64,000 nt of DNA from contig MEPP01000011.1 of the NCBI GenBank assembly GCA_001769855.1, forward strand, positions 156,096-220,095, given 5' to 3'. Shown in pieces: positions 18,742-27,417 of this stretch. Source of the DNA: Bdellovibrionales bacterium GWA2_49_15. GTDB taxonomy: Bacteria; Bdellovibrionota; Bacteriovoracia; Bacteriovoracales; Bacteriovoracaceae. The notes beneath the pieces are model-generated. The model saw only the letters and a list, made by a program, of their open reading frames with translations, did no database searches and was not told the origin of the DNA. Position numbers and translations under genes: made by a program. Every line of letters starts with the position of its first letter. Position 1 is the first letter of the stretch.

Positions 18742-18927
18742 CTAGGCCATCAGAAAGGGCAACGCCAAGAGTACAAAAAGGTGTGACCACCAAGGAAACC
18801 GCTTAAGGCCGGTGAGATCAATTTGTAATTCCTGATAATGATGCTCGAACTTAAGGATCGAAGTTGGCAGGCCGAGCTTAGTGTCAATAATGTCCTCTGG
18901 GGCCAAGATGCCACCATGGTGAATCAC
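18742..18927 (-). CDS. Putative 61-aa small membrane protein
   Basis: The frame uses a GTG at 18927. The N-terminal 45 residues are polar (EDIIDTKLGLPTSILKFEHH), and the C-terminus is a hydrophobic Trp-rich anchor (WWSHLFVLLALPFLMA). No ribosome-binding site is convincing and no family is known. The orderly polar-then-hydrophobic composition and exact end-to-end packing with the YiiX-like gene support a real gene, but only moderately. Confidence 0.4.
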   Translation of the reverse strand: MIHHGGILAPEDIIDTKLGLPTSILKFEHHYQELQIDLTGLKRFPWWSHLFVLLALPFLMA

Positions 18928-19071
18928 TTTTGATTCACAATTGGTATCGTTTTGTTCCCAAATCAGGTCATTTCCTCCTGTTTCCTTTCCTCATAATTTT
19001 AGGAAGCAAGATTGAGGCCATTTCGCTATGCGGCATTAATTCGGTCGGATATTCTCCAACGGGGACTTATC

Positions 19072-19099
19072 TTGAGTTTTTGGCACTATTTGCCGACCA
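19072..19099 (+). promoter_or_regulatory. Putative FliA (sigma-28) promoter of flagellin
   Basis: TTGAGTTT (19072-19079) and GCCGACCA (19092-19099) match 6 of 8 positions each of the enterobacterial sigma-28 elements TAAAGTTT and GCCGATAA, with a 12-base spacer instead of 11. It lies ~55 bases before the flagellin ATG, as expected for a class 3 flagellar gene. Confidence 0.5.
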
Positions 19100-19156
19100 G
19101 ACCTTAAGTCCTGGACCAAATGGATGGTCTAGGAGTTGAGTTTTTCAAGGAAGATA

Positions 19157-19987
19157 ATGGGACTGAGGGTTAATACTAACACTCTTTCAATGACCGGGCA
19201 GCGTGTGCTTGGTAATTCAAGACAGGAAAAAGAACGCGCTCTAAGTCGTCTCAGTTCCGGAGACAGAATTTACGAGGCCGCCCAGGACCCTTCCGGTCTG
19301 GCGATTTCGGAAAAGATGAAATCCCAAATCCGTTCCATGAGTCAGGCAGAACGGAACTCCCAAGAGGCCATCACCATGTTTCAGGTCGGTGAGGGCGCCT
19401 TGAATACCATTCATGAGATCTCCTCTCGTCTGCGTGAGCTGGCGCTCCAGTCGGCCACGGATACCACCGGTGACGGTGAGCGCTTGATGGTGGAGCGGGA
19501 ATTTCAATCCTTGAAACAGGAGATCGCTCGCATCAGCGCGTCCACTGATTTCAATGGGCGCAAGTTGCTTGACGGCAATGGCCAGTTTTACGAGATGCAG
19601 GTGGGCATCAATAACAACAATCATGAGAAAATTAATTACAACATGGCCCACATCCTAAAAAGGGCGGATGTCTTCGGAAGCGCCAGCACTTCGGTGGCCA
19701 CAAAAGATGGGGCGCAGAATGCCATTGGGGTTGTGGCGAATATGATTGATGAGATCTCGCGCAGTCGCTCCGAAATTGGCGGCATCACCAACCGCATGCA
19801 AAGTGCCATTCAAAATGTCATGGTCTCACGGGAGAATTTATCCGCTGCTAACTCTAAAATTCGCGATGCCGACTACGCTCAGGAAACGGCGGCCAGTGTG
19901 CGCGCCGGTCTTTTGATGGATTCGGGAGTTTCCAGTCTTGCCGCGATTAATGCCTCCCCAAGTACTGTTCTGCGCTTAATCGAGTAG
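19157..19987 (+). CDS. fliC: Flagellin
   Basis: This 276-residue flagellin has both conserved terminal D0/D1 regions (SMTGQRVLGNSRQEKERALSRLSSG at the start region; ANSKIRDADYAQETA and VSSLAAINASPSTVLRLIE at the end) and almost no variable central domain. It would be a short filament subunit, similar in size to Bdellovibrio flagellins. ATG 19157 was chosen because AAGGAAG precedes it and MGLRVNTNTLSM is the canonical beginning. A sigma-28-like promoter lies upstream. No other flagellar gene is in the window, so this is an isolated flagellin locus. Confidence 0.95.
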   Translation: MGLRVNTNTLSMTGQRVLGNSRQEKERALSRLSSGDRIYEAAQDPSGLAISEKMKSQIRSMSQAERNSQEAITMFQVGEGALNTIHEISSRLRELALQSATDTTGDGERLMVEREFQSLKQEIARISASTDFNGRKLLDGNGQFYEMQVGINNNNHEKINYNMAHILKRADVFGSASTSVATKDGAQNAIGVVANMIDEISRSRSEIGGITNRMQSAIQNVMVSRENLSAANSKIRDADYAQETAASVRAGLLMDSGVSSLAAINASPSTVLRLIE

Positions 19988-20087
19988 CTCCCTGCGGCCC
20001 ATGTAATATTTTCCAAGGTCAGGAGGATCACTGACAGAGTCTTGCATGATTGCTAAGACGGGCCAAAGTTTTTTTGGGGGGAGTTTT

Positions 20088-20591
20088 ATGAAATACAATT
20101 TACTGACGATTGCAGTGCTTGCTTGTGCCTTGAATGCCAATGCGGTGGAGAGACCTAACTCACTCTGGGGCCAGTGCCTTCCCAGCGCCCACGTGGATCA
20201 GAAATTTACTTTGCAGGGAATTGAAATAGATCTCACCGGGACGGCGGTGAAGTTGGATGTGATAGGGACTGATCTGGTCTTAAAGCAAGGCCAACTCGAA
20301 ATTGTCCTGGGCCATGCTCAGGAGTTTGATTTGAAGGCCTGCAAGAACCGCGGTCTCACCGGATTTTCCGAGCGCTTTCAAGTGGCAGGAGATGTGTCCT
20401 TGAGCCGCAAAGAAACTGTGGGGATGTGTCGTCCGGCCCTCTTTGGACTTCCTTATACCGGCTACGGGCTTGACTGGTCTCGAGAAGTTGTCGCCCAATA
20501 TACCGTGAAGGCAACAGAGGGGACGATCACTCTCCAGGGCAAAGGCACGGAGTGGTTCACGACTCTGAGTGATTGCCTGGCCCGCAAGTAA
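20088..20591 (+). CDS. Small secreted protein of unknown function (167 aa)
   Basis: The start ATG at 20088 is preceded by GGGGGAG. The product opens with a signal peptide (MKYNLLTIAVLACALNANA), followed by a beta-rich mature part with four cysteines (WGQCLP, LKACKN, VGMCRPA, LSDCLARK), probably two disulfides. I recognise no family. It is one of several small exported proteins between flagellin and the binding-protein/kinase pair. Confidence 0.75.
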   Translation: MKYNLLTIAVLACALNANAVERPNSLWGQCLPSAHVDQKFTLQGIEIDLTGTAVKLDVIGTDLVLKQGQLEIVLGHAQEFDLKACKNRGLTGFSERFQVAGDVSLSRKETVGMCRPALFGLPYTGYGLDWSREVVAQYTVKATEGTITLQGKGTEWFTTLSDCLARK

Positions 20592-20763
20592 GCTGGCGGC
20601 ACCCAAAAAGTTGGCACTTTTCCCTCTCAGAGGAAAACATTCTACAGTGATTTCGGATTGAAATGAGGTGCAACTATCTGAAAAGTGAAGTGTCCTGGGG
20701 GCGCCCTGAAAAGATTCAAAATTTTTTTTATTTCCGTTTTAAACTGGGTTCACTAGGACGTGA

Positions 20764-20913
20764 ATGAATTCTGATAAAAAAATTAACGGTCTGAAGAATA
20801 CTTCTCTTCTTATTGTTCTTGGACTCCTGGCCTTCTCGTTTTTCATGGCCTCGGATAGTTTTTCACAAGAGGCCGCGACTGTCTCGAAAGCGGCTGTAAT
20901 AATTTCAGACTAG
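20764..20913 (+). CDS. Putative 49-aa secreted or membrane microprotein
   Basis: A short frame from ATG 20764 to TAG 20911-20913, with AGGA five bases before the start. The product has a basic N-terminus (MNSDKKINGLKNT), a hydrophobic core (SLLIVLGLLAFSFFMAS), and a polar tail of about 20 residues. This is the layout of a signal peptide or single membrane anchor. No homologue is known to me. It fills the otherwise empty stretch 20592-21040. Confidence 0.45.
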   Translation: MNSDKKINGLKNTSLLIVLGLLAFSFFMASDSFSQEAATVSKAAVIISD

Positions 20914-21040
20914 ACTTTCTTTTAAAAACCATTGATTAACTCTCCTTCGGAAGATGCGATGCAATGCGTCGTGCTGACGGTGACGTTTCGCGCTACACCC
21001 TCGCCACTGTTGTGCAAAGTCTCTCAATCGGAGGAAGTTT

Positions 21041-21622
21041 ATGATGAAAGTTATCGCGTCTGCGTTGGTTATGTTGCTGGCCCAGGGTGTCTCGGCCGCC
21101 GATGCTCCAGCGCCTAGTGTGATTGATCTAGTGGGAAAGGAAGCCAATGTGGGCACTCTCTCTAATCCTGAATATGCCAAGGCCTCTCAGACCTTCGTGT
21201 TTAAGCGAACCGCCAAAACTGCGGAAAAGGTGACCGTGAATTATGAGTTGCTCTATGTGCGCCCTGATTGCATTGAGGCGGATGTCGAGGTGACCGCTGT
21301 GCCGGAACTCAAACGGACCGTATGTAATGCCAACTTAGATTTGGGCCATGAGTGTGCCGAGGTGACATTTGAGGGATATCAAACCGCCAAGCGTGTGTGT
21401 AAGAAGCAAGGTCTCGTTCTTGATCGCGCCAAGAAATCTTTGGTGCTGAATTTCAAGAAGGCGGTCAAGCTCACAGCGACTGCCGATGAAACTTTTGAAG
21501 TCAATGTGGCGCAAACTTCAATGCAGGAGACTAAGTCGGTGTTGCGTGGTCGGGCGCTGGATACGGATTCAGTTTATAAAACAAAGGTCAGTCGCGAGGA
21601 GATCAAGTTTAAAGCAGAATAA
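21041..21622 (+). CDS. Secreted protein of unknown function (193 aa)
   Basis: A strong GGAGGAAG precedes the ATG. A signal peptide (MMKVIASALVMLLAQGVSA) is followed by a mature region rich in Lys, Val and Thr with an alternating beta pattern (KTAEKVTVNYELLYV, AEVTFEGYQTAKRVC) and four cysteines. The family is unknown. It ends 26 bases before an intrinsic terminator and stands alone as a transcription unit. Confidence 0.78.
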   Translation: MMKVIASALVMLLAQGVSAADAPAPSVIDLVGKEANVGTLSNPEYAKASQTFVFKRTAKTAEKVTVNYELLYVRPDCIEADVEVTAVPELKRTVCNANLDLGHECAEVTFEGYQTAKRVCKKQGLVLDRAKKSLVLNFKKAVKLTATADETFEVNVAQTSMQETKSVLRGRALDTDSVYKTKVSREEIKFKAE

Positions 21623-21646
21623 GTTTATAGTTGACCAAGAGTATAA

Positions 21647-21682
21647 ATAAAAAGGGCCTATTTTTAATGGGCCTTTTTTATT
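21647..21682 (+). terminator. Intrinsic terminator
   Basis: AAAAAGG (21649-21655) pairs with CCTTTTT, with an inner CC/GG pair separated by one G-G mismatch, around a TATTTTTAAT loop. A run of six T follows. It separates the secreted protein gene from the substrate-binding protein gene. Confidence 0.75.
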
Positions 21683-21705
21683 TATACCAGTTAGATTAGT
21701 GAGCG

Positions 21706-22659
21706 ATGATCCTCACCAAACTCTTAATTTTATTATTTTTTTTAACCAGCTGCCTTCGCACGGCTCCGACTCCTATCAGAATCGCGATTAATACCTGGCC
21801 GGGCTATGAGTATCTCTACCTGGCGCAGGAGAAAGGTTTTTTTAAAGAGGCCGGGCTCGATGTTCATTTGAAAGAATTCACGACTGTGGGTGACGCCAAA
21901 CGTGCCTATGAGCGGGGGCAGGCGGATATTCTGCCTGGAACCTTGAGCGAACTTCTACTTTTGGGAACCACCCAGGGGCGGGATATCGTAACTTTTTTTG
22001 TCATCGATTATTCCAATGGTGGGGATGTCATTGTCGCACGCAAAGATATTTCGAGCATAAAACAGTTGAAGGGAAAAAAGATCGGTGTGGAAATCGCCTC
22101 TCCCGGTCCTTATTTACTCTTTCGGGCCTTAGAAAAAAATAGCATGGCATTCAAAGATGTGGCCCCCATCCATGTGAGTCTGGCCCAGATGACCACTGTC
22201 CTTCAGGAAGGGAAAATAGAGGCGATGGTAAGTTATCCGCCCTTTATCACCGAGCTTTTGAAAAAAACCGATTTTAAAATTATTTTTTCCTCGCGCGAGA
22301 TTCCCGGGGAAATTGTGGATGTACTCATGGCCGAGCGAGAATTTTTAAAAAGCAGACGCAAGGAAATTATCGCTCTTTTGCAGGCCTATAAGAAAGCGCA
22401 GGAGTACGCAAAAGCTAATTCTGCGGAGTCTTATCGCATCATGGCCCAACGGGAAAACATTTTGCCGGAGGATTTAAAAAAGAGTATGGAGCAAGATATT
22501 AAGATGGTCTCCTATGAGGGACAAGCGCCTTTTCTGATGGAGCATGGAATCTTGTCCAAAATTCTGCCTGGGATTGAAAAGATCATGCGGGAAACAGGTC
22601 AGTTGACCAATGCCATTTCAATTGAAAAAATGGTGTATAGTGATTTCTTTGACCGATAA
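21706..22659 (+). CDS. NMT1/THI5-type substrate-binding lipoprotein
   Basis: A 317-residue periplasmic binding protein of the SsuA/TauA/THI5-like (NMT1) fold. A lipoprotein signal with lipobox LTSC puts the lipidated residue at C16. Core motifs are INTWPGYEYLYLAQEKGFF (~30), GTLSELLLL (~79) and LKGKKIGVEIASPGPYLLF (~124). Such proteins bind nitrate, sulfonates, taurine or pyrimidine precursors. No ABC permease or ATPase gene is next to it. Instead a sensor histidine kinase begins 16 bases downstream, so the protein may serve sensing rather than import. Confidence 0.88.
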   Translation: MILTKLLILLFFLTSCLRTAPTPIRIAINTWPGYEYLYLAQEKGFFKEAGLDVHLKEFTTVGDAKRAYERGQADILPGTLSELLLLGTTQGRDIVTFFVIDYSNGGDVIVARKDISSIKQLKGKKIGVEIASPGPYLLFRALEKNSMAFKDVAPIHVSLAQMTTVLQEGKIEAMVSYPPFITELLKKTDFKIIFSSREIPGEIVDVLMAEREFLKSRRKEIIALLQAYKKAQEYAKANSAESYRIMAQRENILPEDLKKSMEQDIKMVSYEGQAPFLMEHGILSKILPGIEKIMRETGQLTNAISIEKMVYSDFFDR

Positions 22660-22675
22660 TAAAAGCAGGTTTGCT

Positions 22676-24172
22676 GTGCTGGAAAAATTGTCTTCGCTGC
22701 GATTAAAACTCATGCTACCGGTTGTGCTCCTCAGTTCACTGATTTTGATGATCGGGATTTTTTTTGATTTCAAATCAGGGGAAGCTTTTGTCGAGAAGCA
22801 GCTAATTTTGAGGGCCAATCTCTTGGCCAGTGCCACCCAGTTTGTGGTGGAATCCTCCCGTGACCCGGTGGAGCTGCAACGTTTTGTGGCCTCTTTTCAA
22901 GGGGAATCGGGAGTTAACACCATTGTCATTATTTCAGGTTCCCCGCCGATGATTCAGGCCGCGAGTAAACGGAAGTGGATAGGACAGAATCTCACGGTCC
23001 TTCCTTTCGAGTATCAGCAGCTGATTGAGCAAAGTCGAGAGGCAGGGAAACCGCAGGAGCAGCAGGATACCAAGCTGGAAAATATTGTGTATGTACTTCC
23101 GGTTAAAATCACGCCGCAAAAAGTGGGAGAATTGGCCTTTATTGATGGACAGATTTTAATCGAAGTGGCCACAGGAGAAGAGCTGGGACTTATCCTTCAC
23201 TTATTGCATGTCCAATTTTGGGTGCTGCTTATCTCTGTCGCCGCCATTATCTTTGTCATCTACTGGTTGATGAAGAAACAAATTTTAATACCGATTGGGA
23301 TGATTGGGGAATCCATGCGAAAGCGCGCTACGGGCGACACCAAATCTTATGTAGAATACAAGGCCAAGGATGAGCTGGGCCAACTCTCGCAGCATACCAA
23401 TGAATTATTTGAAGCCAACGAAACCCAAAAGAAGATTATCTCCGATCAGCAGGAGACCGTTGCCATGAGCGCCAAGGTGGTGGCCTTGGCGGAAATTTCG
23501 GGCAGCATCGCCCATGAAATTAACAACCCCTTATTCATCATTAACGGCACACTCTATAAGATGGAAAAGCAGATGCAAAAGGAGCGCCTGGAGTGTCAGG
23601 TTATGAAGGAAGGCATCGTGCATATTCAGGCGATGACTGATCATATTGATAAGATCATTAAAGGTCTCAGAAATCTGGCGCATGCCGATCGCAGGGAAGA
23701 CTTTTCCCGGGTGCAAATCAAGGATGTGGTGACAGAGACGGTCCGTTTATTTGAGACGCAGTTAAAAGAGTTTGGAGCGGAGTTGCGGCTTAAAAATATC
23801 ACGGCCGGAGCGGAAATTTACGGGCAGCAGGTCCAACTTCAGCAGGTGCTGCTCAATTTGTTGTCAAATGCGCTGGATGCAGTTGCCCCCCTGGATGAAC
23901 GCTGGATCGAAATCGCCCTGGAAGATCAAAACGAGCATTGGCAGTTGACCGTAACCGACAGCGGGCCAGGTATTAGTCAGCCACTGCAGAATAAAATTTT
24001 GAACCCTTTTTTTACCACGAAGGCAGCAGGTAAGGGAACCGGGCTCGGCCTTTCGATTGCGGCGGAGATCGTGCGCTATCACCAAGGCGAGTTGCGTTTG
24101 AATGTCAACCATCCTCACACACAGTTCGTGCTGCTTTTTAAGAAATATGCAGCCGAAGTGCCGAAGGCCTAG
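22676..24172 (+). CDS. Membrane sensor histidine kinase
   Basis: The GTG at 22676 (AGG six bases upstream) gives a 498-residue kinase; the frame is open further upstream. It has a transmembrane helix (~10-28), a periplasmic region of ~150 residues, a second helix (HVQFWVLLISVAAIIFVIYW), a HAMP-like linker, the HisKA phosphorylation box SGSIAHEINNP, N-box NLLSNALDAV, and ATP-binding VTDSGPGIS and GKGTGLGLSIAAE. No receiver or response regulator is adjacent. Co-transcription with the binding lipoprotein suggests that the lipoprotein presents the ligand. It converges on the ACP gene with a 4-base overlap. Confidence 0.93.
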   Translation: MLEKLSSLRLKLMLPVVLLSSLILMIGIFFDFKSGEAFVEKQLILRANLLASATQFVVESSRDPVELQRFVASFQGESGVNTIVIISGSPPMIQAASKRKWIGQNLTVLPFEYQQLIEQSREAGKPQEQQDTKLENIVYVLPVKITPQKVGELAFIDGQILIEVATGEELGLILHLLHVQFWVLLISVAAIIFVIYWLMKKQILIPIGMIGESMRKRATGDTKSYVEYKAKDELGQLSQHTNELFEANETQKKIISDQQETVAMSAKVVALAEISGSIAHEINNPLFIINGTLYKMEKQMQKERLECQVMKEGIVHIQAMTDHIDKIIKGLRNLAHADRREDFSRVQIKDVVTETVRLFETQLKEFGAELRLKNITAGAEIYGQQVQLQQVLLNLLSNALDAVAPLDERWIEIALEDQNEHWQLTVTDSGPGISQPLQNKILNPFFTTKAAGKGTGLGLSIAAEIVRYHQGELRLNVNHPHTQFVLLFKKYAAEVPKA

Positions 24173-24558
24173 GCGTTCTGCTGGGTCTCAAGCATCCTGA
24201 CAATTGACGCCACCGAGAGATACTGGCCCAAATCAGCGGGGCGCAGCTCTTTTTGTTCGTCCAGTGAGGGAAGCCATTCTTTGAGCTTGGATTTGGCAAC
24301 GGGAGTTAAGAGCCCTTCTTTGATGCCTTCTTCGTCACTCAGGTTGAGACGTTTTAAAAAGTTGAAATCTTCTTTTTGCAAGTTGATGCTGAACTTTTCC
24401 TCTAAGTGAAACATGATGTCCATGATATCCAGAGAGTCGGCCCCCAGCTCCGAGATCAAAAGGGTCTTTTCAGTAATCGTGGCCTGATCTTTGGCCAAAC
24501 TTTCTGAAATACATTCAATCACACCAGTTACAAGAGCTTCACGAGTCAGGGTTGCCAT
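24169..24558 (-). CDS. Acyl carrier protein with C-terminal extension
   Basis: A 129-residue protein whose first ~85 residues are an acyl carrier protein. The motif LGADSLDIMDI carries the phosphopantetheine-accepting Ser42, and an acidic helix follows. Ordinary ACPs are ~80 residues; here about 45 extra residues (LKEWLPSLDEQKELRPADLG and a last helix) may be a docking segment. It is the last gene of the minus-strand synthase operon, and presumably holds the growing chain for the KS, KR and DH proteins encoded upstream. Confidence 0.9.
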   Translation of the reverse strand: MATLTREALVTGVIECISESLAKDQATITEKTLLISELGADSLDIMDIMFHLEEKFSINLQKEDFNFLKRLNLSDEEGIKEGLLTPVAKSKLKEWLPSLDEQKELRPADLGQYLSVASIVRMLETQQNA

Positions 24559-24578
24559 ATAGTTCTCCTTTTAAATTA

Positions 24579-25310
24579 TTACCACAGTAAGTATCCACCA
24601 TCGACGGGCAGACAAATCCCGGTGATGGCCGAAGAGTTCTCTGAAAGTAAAAAAACTGTTGCCTGCGCCACCTCGTCCGGAGTGATCAGACGTTGCATGG
24701 GGACCCGTTCCGCCGGATTGTCGCCGGTGGTTTCCATGCTATTTTTTAACATCTCGCTCATCACCGGCCCGGGGAGAACGGCATTCACCCGTATCCCGCG
24801 TTTGGCCAGCTCGGCGGCCAGGGCCTTGGTGAAACCTTCCAGCCCTGCCTTGGTGGCGGAATAAACGCTGTGACCTCGAACCATGCGATGGGCGGAAACG
24901 GAGCCCATGTGAACGATACTGCCCTGGCGTTTTCTGATCATGGATTTAGAAACCAGGCGCGTAAGCTGAATGGCACCGGTTAGGTTGGCATTAATTTGTT
25001 TTTCCACCGCCGCACCATCGAGAGACATCAGCGGGCCCGCGACATTAATGCCGGAGGCGTTGACCAGTCCGGTGACATTCTCCAGCAGAGTTTTGTGCTC
25101 GATGAACGTCTGCTCCAGCTCCTGGTTGTTCGTGAGATCGAGCTTCAAGATCGCGCAGGACAACTCCGCTTGGAGTGCCAGGGCCTTCTCTTTCCCGGTA
25201 TTGTATCCTAAGATAACCTGAGCGCCCTGACGGGTGCACAGGCGGGCGATGGCCTCACCGATGGCCCCGGTCGCTCCGGCGATCAGAATAATTTTATTTT
25301 GCAGCATCAT
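24579..25310 (-). CDS. 3-oxoacyl-ACP reductase (FabG-type SDR) of the synthase cluster
   Basis: A 243-residue short-chain dehydrogenase. The cofactor motif AGATGAIGEA is at the N-terminus, the catalytic Ser lies in MGSVSA, and Tyr/Lys lie in YSATKAG. NADPH-dependent reduction of beta-ketoacyl-ACP is the expected step. The start is taken at 25310, where ATGA overlaps the stop of the ketosynthase gene by 4 bases (an ATG 12 bases upstream is also possible). It lies between the ketosynthase and ACP genes. Confidence 0.9.
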   Translation of the reverse strand: MMLQNKIILIAGATGAIGEAIARLCTRQGAQVILGYNTGKEKALALQAELSCAILKLDLTNNQELEQTFIEHKTLLENVTGLVNASGINVAGPLMSLDGAAVEKQINANLTGAIQLTRLVSKSMIRKRQGSIVHMGSVSAHRMVRGHSVYSATKAGLEGFTKALAAELAKRGIRVNAVLPGPVMSEMLKNSMETTGDNPAERVPMQRLITPDEVAQATVFLLSENSSAITGICLPVDGGYLLW

Positions 25311-26527
25311 GGGTTCATCCACCGGCCCACAATAAGCGAGCCATTTTGTCCGCCAAAGCCAAAGGAGTTTTTCAAAATATAGCGGCCTTTAAATTCTATC
25401 GGTTCACCGAAGATGTGGCGAAGTTCACAGCCGGGCGCCACCTCGGTTAGGTTGCGGGTGGCGTGAAGTTTATTTTCCAACATTGAGAGCACACACACCA
25501 CCGTTTCAATCGCTCCTGCCGCCGAAATACAGTGGCCGATCAGGGATTTGGTGGAGGAGACCGGAACTTGCTTGTAGCGCTCGCCCAGCAGCGTTCGGAT
25601 GGCGGCCGATTCCGCCGGATCATTTTTCGGTGTGGCGGTCCCGTGTGCGTTGACCGCATCGATTTGATCTGCGGTAAGCCCTGCAATGGCGAGGGCGCGC
25701 GACATGGATTTTATCGCACCCGCACCCTCAGGGTGGGGATCACTAATGCTGTAAGCATCCAGGCTATTGCCGTAACCTTCGAGGGTGGCGAGAATTTTGG
25801 CACCTCTTTTTTTGGCAAATTCCTCTTCCTCTAAAACTAAGAAGCCCGATCCTTCACCTAAAACAAAACCGTCGCGATCCTTATCAAACGGGCGTGAGGC
25901 AATATCCGGGGTGTCGTTTTTTTGAGTCATGGCCCCAATGCGACAGAAGCCCGCCAGGCCCATGGGGTTGATCATGGAGTCCGTTCCTCCCGCGAGGGCC
26001 ACCTGAACATGGCCGGCGCGAACCTTTAAGAAGGCGGTGCCAATGGCATCAGTCCCGGCGGCACAGGCCGAGATATGCAGGAGCGGGGAGTGGTTAATCT
26101 TGGCCTCCTGACAAATCAGATGGGCGCAGATATCGGAAGGGGTATTTAAGAAGGTCAGTGAACTGGCACCTTCCACATTTTCGTAACCCTTGTTATGAAG
26201 TGAGATGAGGTCGTCCACCGCAAACAGCTCAAGACCAATTCCCATGCTGAGAAGGGACTTGGCGTGCTCGGGAATCGCCAATTGGCCAAAGGCATGGCGC
26301 AAGGCCTCCCGTGCCGCCACCAGGGCAAAGGTAATTTTAACATCGCGGAAATCACCGTCGAGATTTTTGACCTCGCAGGCAATCTTGGTGGGAAGTTCGG
26401 CCGGGTCAAAGCGCTGGATTCGTCCCGCCCCTGAGCGCATGGCGAAGAGATTTTGGGAAAATTCTTTAACGTTATTGCCGATGGGCGAGACCGCCCCTAT
26501 TCCGGTGATGACGACTTTTTTGTTCAT
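25307..26527 (-). CDS. Beta-ketoacyl-ACP synthase (FabF-type)
   Basis: A 406-residue condensing enzyme with an intact Cys-His-His triad: C155 in HISACAAG, H295 in NAHGTATPKND and H332 in SLIGHCISAAGA. The glycine-rich C-terminus NSFGFGGQNGSLI is typical. It extends an acyl-ACP chain with malonyl-ACP. The ATG at 26527 (MNKKVVITG, GGTGGAG upstream) overlaps the stop of the upstream KS-like gene by 4 bases. That partner lacks the active Cys, so the pair resembles KS-alpha/KS-beta of type II polyketide and aryl polyene systems. Confidence 0.95.
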   Translation of the reverse strand: MNKKVVITGIGAVSPIGNNVKEFSQNLFAMRSGAGRIQRFDPAELPTKIACEVKNLDGDFRDVKITFALVAAREALRHAFGQLAIPEHAKSLLSMGIGLELFAVDDLISLHNKGYENVEGASSLTFLNTPSDICAHLICQEAKINHSPLLHISACAAGTDAIGTAFLKVRAGHVQVALAGGTDSMINPMGLAGFCRIGAMTQKNDTPDIASRPFDKDRDGFVLGEGSGFLVLEEEEFAKKRGAKILATLEGYGNSLDAYSISDPHPEGAGAIKSMSRALAIAGLTADQIDAVNAHGTATPKNDPAESAAIRTLLGERYKQVPVSSTKSLIGHCISAAGAIETVVCVLSMLENKLHATRNLTEVAPGCELRHIFGEPIEFKGRYILKNSFGFGGQNGSLIVGRWMNP

Positions 26528-27417
26528 ATAAGCTCCACCGTCATCGAACATGAGTTGGTCTCTGAACCCTTCCATGAGTAGCTGATTTCTCGGGTGCTTT
26601 TTTCCTGCAATTTGAGATTGAGATGAAGCGAAGGTTCAACCACGCCCGCGTGGGCGAAAAATGAGTCGCTGGATTGCACCAGGAGCGATTTATTTTCCAA
26701 GGGATTGAAGGCCTGGTATTTCGTTTCGATCCTGGTAATTCGGGCGAGGGGGGACGCTGTTTTTTGGGTCGTGAGGACCATGGCCGAAGAAACATCCACC
26801 AGCTTCTCCAACAGCTCGGGACGGATGCGGCGGATATGATGCTGGACCAGATAGTTATTTTGATCGGCGGCGGCACCCACAATCGCATAGTCCACCAGAC
26901 CGGATTGCAAGTCAAAGACGGCGCGCTCCAAGGCGGAAAACCACTCGGGAATTCCGGGGTAGGTCATAAAATAACGGCCGGTAATACCGAGTGTGGCCGA
27001 GACATGGTACAGCGGCATATTGGGTAGACATTTGAAGGTTAGGAGCGGGTTCATGGCATTGAAGCTGTCGGTCGAGGACTTCTGCATATCCAGCATGCCA
27101 TCGGTTTGGGACAGCTCTGCAATCTTTTGCAGAGGTTTATCCTCGAAAGGCAGAATGCCCACACAAAGATAGATGCCGGTGCGATCGTGATAGTTCGGGT
27201 CCACGATGTTTGCCATGGTCCATGCCTGATGGCAGGCCAGCAGCGCCAGCGAATCCTGCTTGGAAAAAAACTTGGAGGCCTTGCGATCTTTTAACACTGT
27301 TCCAAAGTCGATTTTAGTGGCACGATTGGGGCACGCACTCCAGGTCATCCCCTCGGGAATGACCTGGCCGAAGCCCAGAATATTTATGTCTGTGGGGTTT
27401 ATCTTAGAGGAGGACAA
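26524..27417 (-). CDS. Ketosynthase-like protein without active-site Cys (chain-length-factor candidate)
   Basis: A TTG at 27417, eight bases after AAGGAG, gives 297 residues. The fold is the N-terminal half of a ketosynthase: YHVSATLGITG aligns with HISACAAG of the neighbouring KS, so T142 stands where the nucleophile Cys should be. The segment VDYAIVGAAAD matches VQVALAGGTD. The C-terminal His motifs of true ketosynthases are absent and the protein is ~110 residues shorter. It probably pairs with the adjacent KS and sets chain length, as KS-beta subunits do. It overlaps the dehydratase gene by 19 bases and the KS gene by 4. Confidence 0.75.
   Translation of the reverse strand: MSSSKINPTDINILGFGQVIPEGMTWSACPNRATKIDFGTVLKDRKASKFFSKQDSLALLACHQAWTMANIVDPNYHDRTGIYLCVGILPFEDKPLQKIAELSQTDGMLDMQKSSTDSFNAMNPLLTFKCLPNMPLYHVSATLGITGRYFMTYPGIPEWFSALERAVFDLQSGLVDYAIVGAAADQNNYLVQHHIRRIRPELLEKLVDVSSAMVLTTQKTASPLARITRIETKYQAFNPLENKSLLVQSSDSFFAHAGVVEPSLHLNLKLQEKSTREISYSWKGSETNSCSMTVELI

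Noticed and set aside
19080..19094. Sigma-54-like TTGGCAC...TTGCC before flagellin
   Set aside because: The GG and GC elements are separated by 8 bases, whereas sigma-54 requires 10. A sigma-28-like element explains the region better.
18930..19139. 69-codon plus-strand frame before flagellin
   Set aside because: It has no ribosome-binding site and spans the flagellin promoter region.
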